Position numbers and translations under genes: made by a program | Shown here: positions 60,656 through 64,000 of the stretch, one piece after another | Layout of the letters: each line of letters opens with the position of its first letter | Position numbering within the stretch: the stretch's first letter is position 1 | Source: Streptomyces lanatus | GTDB taxonomy: Bacteria > Actinomycetota > Actinomycetes > Streptomycetales > Streptomycetaceae | Length of the DNA: 64,000 nucleotides | Direction: 5' to 3' | NCBI RefSeq assembly: GCF_014655715.1 | Contig: NZ_BNBM01000009.1 | Span: forward strand, 248,001 to 312,000 | The notes under the pieces: generated by a model | What the model was told of the DNA's origin: nothing | Database searches by the model: none | What the model saw: only the letters and a program-made list of their open reading frames with translations

Positions 60656-62194
60656 ATGCTGCTGACCCGGCTGGCCCACGTATCCCAAGAGATCGCCGCG
60701 ACCTCGGCCCGATCCCGGAAGATCACCCTTCTCGCGGAACTCTTCCGGGACGCCGAGGCGGACGACGTACCGATAGTGATCCCGTACCTCGCGGGCCGCC
60801 TCCCCCAGGGCCGGCTCGGCATCGGCTGGAAGGTCCTGAGCCACCAGGTCGAACCGGCCGCCGAGCCGACCCTGACCGTCCGCGAGGTCGACGCCCGCCT
60901 CACCGCACTCGGCAAGCTCTCCGGCCCCGGATCGCAAGCCGAACGCACCCGCCTGGTGGGCGAGTTGATGAGCGCGGCCACAGAACACGAACAACGCTTC
61001 CTCTTCGGCCTGATCACCGGCGAGGTCCGCCAGGGCGCCCTGGACGCCGTGGCGATGGAGGGCCTCGCCCAGGCGACCGAGGCGCCACCCGCAGATGTAC
61101 GGCGGGCCGTGATGCTCGCAGGCTCACTCCAGCAGGTCGCCCAGGCGCTGCTCACGGACGGCCCGCAATCACTCGCCCGCTTCCGGCTCACGGTGGGCCG
61201 CCCCGTCCTGCCGATGCTCGCGCACACCGCGTCCTCCGTCTCCGAGGCGGTCGACAAGCTCGGCGCGTGCGCTGTCGAGGAGAAGCTGGACGGCATCCGC
61301 GTCCAGGTCCACCGCGACGGCGACTCGGTACGGCTCTACACCCGCACCCTGGACGACATCACCGACCGTCTGCCCGAAGTGACGGCCGCCGCCCTGGAGC
61401 TGAGAGGCGATCGCTTCATCCTGGACGGCGAGGTCATCTCCTTCGACAGCGAGGGCCGCCCCCGCTCCTTCCAGGAGACCGCGGGCCGCGTCGGCTCCCG
61501 CACGGACGTGGCGAAGGCGGCCAAGGAGATCCCTGTCTCCCCCGTCTTCTTCGACGTCCTGTCCGTCGACGGCCGCGACCTGCTCGACCTGCCGTTCAGC
61601 GAGCGGCACGCGGAGCTGGCCCGTCTGGTGCCCGAGCCGATGCGGGTGCGTCGCGCGCTGGTGTCCGGCTCCGAGGACCTCCCTCGGGCCGAGGGCTTCC
61701 TCACCGAGACCCTGGGGCGCGGCCACGAGGGCGTCGTCGTCAAGGCCCTCGACGCCCCCTACAGCGCGGGGCGGCGCGGCGCCTCCTGGCTGAAGGTCAA
61801 GCCCGTCCACACCCTCGACCTGGTGGTGCTGGCCGCCGAGTGGGGCCACGGCCGCAGAACCGGCAAGCTGTCCAACCTGCACCTGGGCGCCCGCACGGCG
61901 GACGGCGGTTTCGCGATGCTCGGCAAGACCTTCAAGGGCATGACGGACGCGATGCTGACCTGGCAGACCGAGCGGCTCCAGCAGCTCGCCGTGCGCAGCG
62001 ACGACTGGGTGGTCACCGTGCGCCCGGAACTGGTCGTCGAGATCGCCTACGACGGCCTCCAGCGCTCCACCCGCTACCCGGCCGGCGTAACCCTCCGCTT
62101 CGCCCGCGTGGTCCGCTACCGCGAGGACAAGCGGCCGGAGGAGGCCGACACGGTGGAGACCCTGCTGGCCGCGCATCCGGAGGTACGGCCGTGA
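60656..62194 (+). CDS. lig: ATP-dependent DNA ligase (LigB-type)
   Basis: A 512-residue ligase. An N-terminal DNA-binding domain (1-180), the adenylation domain with nucleophile K210 in VEEKLDGIRVQVHRDGD, and an OB-fold domain ending about 495 are present. Other ligase motifs are FILDGEVISFD (III), ASWLKVKPVH (V) and EGVVVKAL (IV). Members add to the NAD-dependent replicative ligase and act in repair. No ribosome site stands out before ATG 60656. The stop overlaps the Nudix start by GTGA. The family resembles mycobacterial LigB rather than the LigD of NHEJ. Confidence 0.93.
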   Translation: MLLTRLAHVSQEIAATSARSRKITLLAELFRDAEADDVPIVIPYLAGRLPQGRLGIGWKVLSHQVEPAAEPTLTVREVDARLTALGKLSGPGSQAERTRLVGELMSAATEHEQRFLFGLITGEVRQGALDAVAMEGLAQATEAPPADVRRAVMLAGSLQQVAQALLTDGPQSLARFRLTVGRPVLPMLAHTASSVSEAVDKLGACAVEEKLDGIRVQVHRDGDSVRLYTRTLDDITDRLPEVTAAALELRGDRFILDGEVISFDSEGRPRSFQETAGRVGSRTDVAKAAKEIPVSPVFFDVLSVDGRDLLDLPFSERHAELARLVPEPMRVRRALVSGSEDLPRAEGFLTETLGRGHEGVVVKALDAPYSAGRRGASWLKVKPVHTLDLVVLAAEWGHGRRTGKLSNLHLGARTADGGFAMLGKTFKGMTDAMLTWQTERLQQLAVRSDDWVVTVRPELVVEIAYDGLQRSTRYPAGVTLRFARVVRYREDKRPEEADTVETLLAAHPEVRP

Positions 62195-62649
62195 AGCACA
62201 GCGCCGGTCTGCTGCTCTTCCACCACACCGCGGACGGCTTGGAGGTGTTGCTCGGCCATATGGGCGGCCCGTTCTTCGCCAAGCGGGACGCCGGGGCGTG
62301 GACGGTCCCGAAGGGTGAGTACGAACCGGAGGAGCCCGCCTGGGAGGCGGCCCGCCGCGAGTTCCGGGAGGAGCTGGGGCTGACGCCGCCGGACGGGGAG
62401 GCCGTACCGCTCGGCGAGGTCAAGCAGTCGGGCGGCAAGATCGTCACGGTGTGGGCGATCGAGGCCGACCTCGACCCCGCGACGGCCGTCCCCGGCACGT
62501 TCACCATGGAGTGGCCGCCGCGCTCCGGCCGTATGCAGGAGTTCCCGGAGCTGGACCGGGTGGAGTGGGTGCGCCTCGACCGGGCGCGCGAGGTGATCGT
62601 CAAGGCCCAGGCCGTGTTTCTCGACCGGCTGGCGGAGCACTCGGCCTGA
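62191..62649 (+). CDS. Nudix hydrolase, coupled to the ligase gene
   Basis: A 152-residue hydrolase. The Nudix box at 42-64 (GEYEPEEPAWEAARREFREELGL) fits GX5EX7REUXEEXGU perfectly. It begins KHSAGLLLFHH, as in MutT/dinucleoside polyphosphate hydrolases. The GTG start overlaps the ligase stop by four bases, so the two are made together. A role in cleaning damaged nucleotides or in turnover of nucleoside polyphosphates near DNA repair is inferred. Confidence 0.93.
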   Translation: MKHSAGLLLFHHTADGLEVLLGHMGGPFFAKRDAGAWTVPKGEYEPEEPAWEAARREFREELGLTPPDGEAVPLGEVKQSGGKIVTVWAIEADLDPATAVPGTFTMEWPPRSGRMQEFPELDRVEWVRLDRAREVIVKAQAVFLDRLAEHSA

Positions 62650-62725
62650 GCAGACGTACACGCGTTGCGGTACCCACCGCCGCGCGGGAGTCTCGAAGCA
62701 TCAGCCCGCTTCCAGGAGGTCGGTC

Positions 62726-64000
62726 ATGCCCATCGCGACGGTCAACCCGGCGAACGGCGAGACGCTCAAGACGTACGAGGCCATGGGCGAGGAGGAGATC
62801 GAGCGCAGGCTCCAGCTCGCCGAGGCCACGTTCCGCACGTACCGCACGACGAGCTTCGCCGACCGCGCACGCCTCCTGATCCGGGCCGCGGACCTCCTGG
62901 ACGCCGACGCCGAGGACGTCGCCCGGGTGATGACCACCGAGATGGGCAAGCCCATCAAGCAGGCCCGCGCGGAGGCCGCCAAGTGCGCGAAGGCGATGCG
63001 CTGGTACGCCGAACGGGCCGAGGGACTGCTCGCCGACGAGGAGCCGGCCGACTCCGACGTGAAGGACTCGGGCGCCTCGCGCGTCCGGGTGCGCTATCGC
63101 CCGCTCGGCCCGGTCCTCGCCGTCATGCCGTGGAACTTCCCCCTCTGGCAGGTGATCCGCTTCGCCGCCCCGGCTCTGATGGCGGGCAACGTCGGCCTCC
63201 TCAAGCACGCCTCGAACGTCCCCCAGACCGCCCTCTATCTGGAGGACCTGTTCCACCGCGCGGGCTACCCCGAGGGCTGCTTCCAGACCCTGCTCATCGG
63301 CGCCGGGCAGGTCGACGACATCCTGCGCGACGAGCGCGTCAAGGCGGCCACCCTCACCGGCAGCGAGCCCGCGGGCCGGGCGGTCGCCGCCACCTGCGGA
63401 GAAATGATCAAGAAGACGGTGCTGGAGCTGGGCGGCAGCGATCCCTACGTCGTCATGCCGTCCGCCGATCTCGACCGCGCCGCCCAGATCGCCGTGACCG
63501 CACGCGTCCAGAACAACGGGCAGTCCTGCATCGCCGCCAAGCGGTTCATCGTGCACACGGACGTCTACGACGCCTTCGCCCAGCGCTTCGTCGACCGTAT
63601 GAAGGCCCTGGTGGTCGGCGACCCGATGCGGGACGAGACGGAGGTCGGCCCGCTCTCCAGCGAACAGGGCCGCACGGACCTCGAAGAACTCGTCGACGAC
63701 GCCAAACGCAGCGGGGCGACGGTGCTGTGCGGCGGCCACGAGCTCCGCCGCCCCGAACTGCCCGGCTGGTACTACCCGCCCACGGTGCTCGCCGACATCA
63801 CCCGCGAGATGCGCATCCACCGCGAGGAGGCGTTCGGGCCGGTCGCCACGCTGTACCGGGCGGCAGATCTGGACGAGGCGGTACTGATCGCCAACGACTC
63901 CCCCTTCGGACTGAGTTCGAACGTGTGGACGCGCGACGAGGCCGAGGTGGACCGGTTCGTACGGGACCTGGAGGCCGGGAGTGTGTACGTCAACGGGATG
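62726..64000 (+). CDS. gabD: NADP-dependent succinate-semialdehyde dehydrogenase (partial, 3' end outside window)
   Basis: 425 residues are present, reading off the end of the window. An aldehyde dehydrogenase: MPWNFPLWQ Rossmann entry, E234 in VLELGGSDPY and nucleophile C268 in NNGQSCIAAKRF, 34 residues apart as expected. PIATVNPANGETLKTYEAMGEEEIERRL and the SGASRVRVRYRPLGPVLAVMPWNFP region match actinobacterial GabD1-type enzymes, which convert succinate semialdehyde to succinate in GABA catabolism. AGGAGGT precedes ATG 62726. Long open frames on the opposite strand are shadows. Confidence 0.9.
   Translation, partial: MPIATVNPANGETLKTYEAMGEEEIERRLQLAEATFRTYRTTSFADRARLLIRAADLLDADAEDVARVMTTEMGKPIKQARAEAAKCAKAMRWYAERAEGLLADEEPADSDVKDSGASRVRVRYRPLGPVLAVMPWNFPLWQVIRFAAPALMAGNVGLLKHASNVPQTALYLEDLFHRAGYPEGCFQTLLIGAGQVDDILRDERVKAATLTGSEPAGRAVAATCGEMIKKTVLELGGSDPYVVMPSADLDRAAQIAVTARVQNNGQSCIAAKRFIVHTDVYDAFAQRFVDRMKALVVGDPMRDETEVGPLSSEQGRTDLEELVDDAKRSGATVLCGGHELRRPELPGWYYPPTVLADITREMRIHREEAFGPVATLYRAADLDEAVLIANDSPFGLSSNVWTRDEAEVDRFVRDLEAGSVYVNGM

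Noticed and set aside
1..64000. tRNA, rRNA, CRISPR or insertion sequence
   Set aside because: I looked for T-loop patterns, regularly spaced repeats and transposase motifs and found none.

Overview
The window is about 72 % G+C, with GTG/ATG starts, very few TTA codons, many Tat-type signal peptides and repeated 4-bp stop/start overlaps. Together with SARP, MMPL, GMC and multidomain CAZyme genes this points to a Streptomyces (or very close actinomycete) chromosome, probably an accessory-rich part outside the core. I saw no rRNA, tRNA, CRISPR array, insertion sequence or phage gene. The first gene (a methyltransferase) and the last (an aldehyde dehydrogenase) run off the window ends.

Layout. 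1-5 kb: methyltransferase end, hotdog-like protein, FAD monooxygenase, YihY-type and other membrane proteins. 5.1-9.1 kb: a minus-strand operon of GntR regulator, lipocalin-like protein and GMC oxidoreductase, with a 23-bp inverted repeat just upstream. 9.3-14.2 kb: a NB-ARC/TPR STAND protein, a Tat-exported deaminase, an AI-2E-type permease and a DUF5519 protein. 14.3-18.4 kb: MMPL exporter with a NarL/DesK-like two-component pair. 18.7-25.5 kb: a polysaccharide-degradation locus (alginate-lyase-family lyase, GH88, GH97, GH95), with a promoter/operator for the GH95-GH97 operon. 25.7-30.8 kb: AsnC/Lrp regulator divergent from an operon of NRAMP-related transporter, amidase and FAD amino-acid dehydrogenase. 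31-35.2 kb: orphan SUKH-4 immunity-like protein, LysR regulator, small membrane protein, bldA-dependent (TTA) PD40 protein, and a small repeat protein. 35.2-42.2 kb: two paralogous sugar-binding lipoproteins flanking a SpoIIE-type phosphatase, plus ABC ATPase and permease. 42.3-48 kb: DedA protein and a 1650-residue protein with two GH43 modules. 48.1-52.6 kb: atypical cytochrome P450 and a convergent SARP regulator; the P450 promoter carries 11-bp-phased heptamer-like repeats. 52.7-55.5 kb: DUF779, a phosphodiester glycosidase whose ribosome site lies in a hairpin, and a GDPD-like phosphodiesterase. 55.7-58.9 kb: operon of a zinc-free MDR enzyme and a two-subunit acyl-CoA dehydrogenase of which one subunit lacks the catalytic Glu. 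59-64 kb: XRE-cupin regulator divergent from a thioredoxin-reductase-like flavoprotein, ATP-dependent DNA ligase with Nudix hydrolase, and succinate-semialdehyde dehydrogenase.

The strongest candidates for undescribed biology are the SARP/P450 pair, the phosphatase embedded between two sugar-binding proteins, the NRAMP-like/amidase/dehydrogenase operon, and the TrxR-like enzyme without an NADPH site. All functional statements rest on reading sequence motifs; no database search was run.
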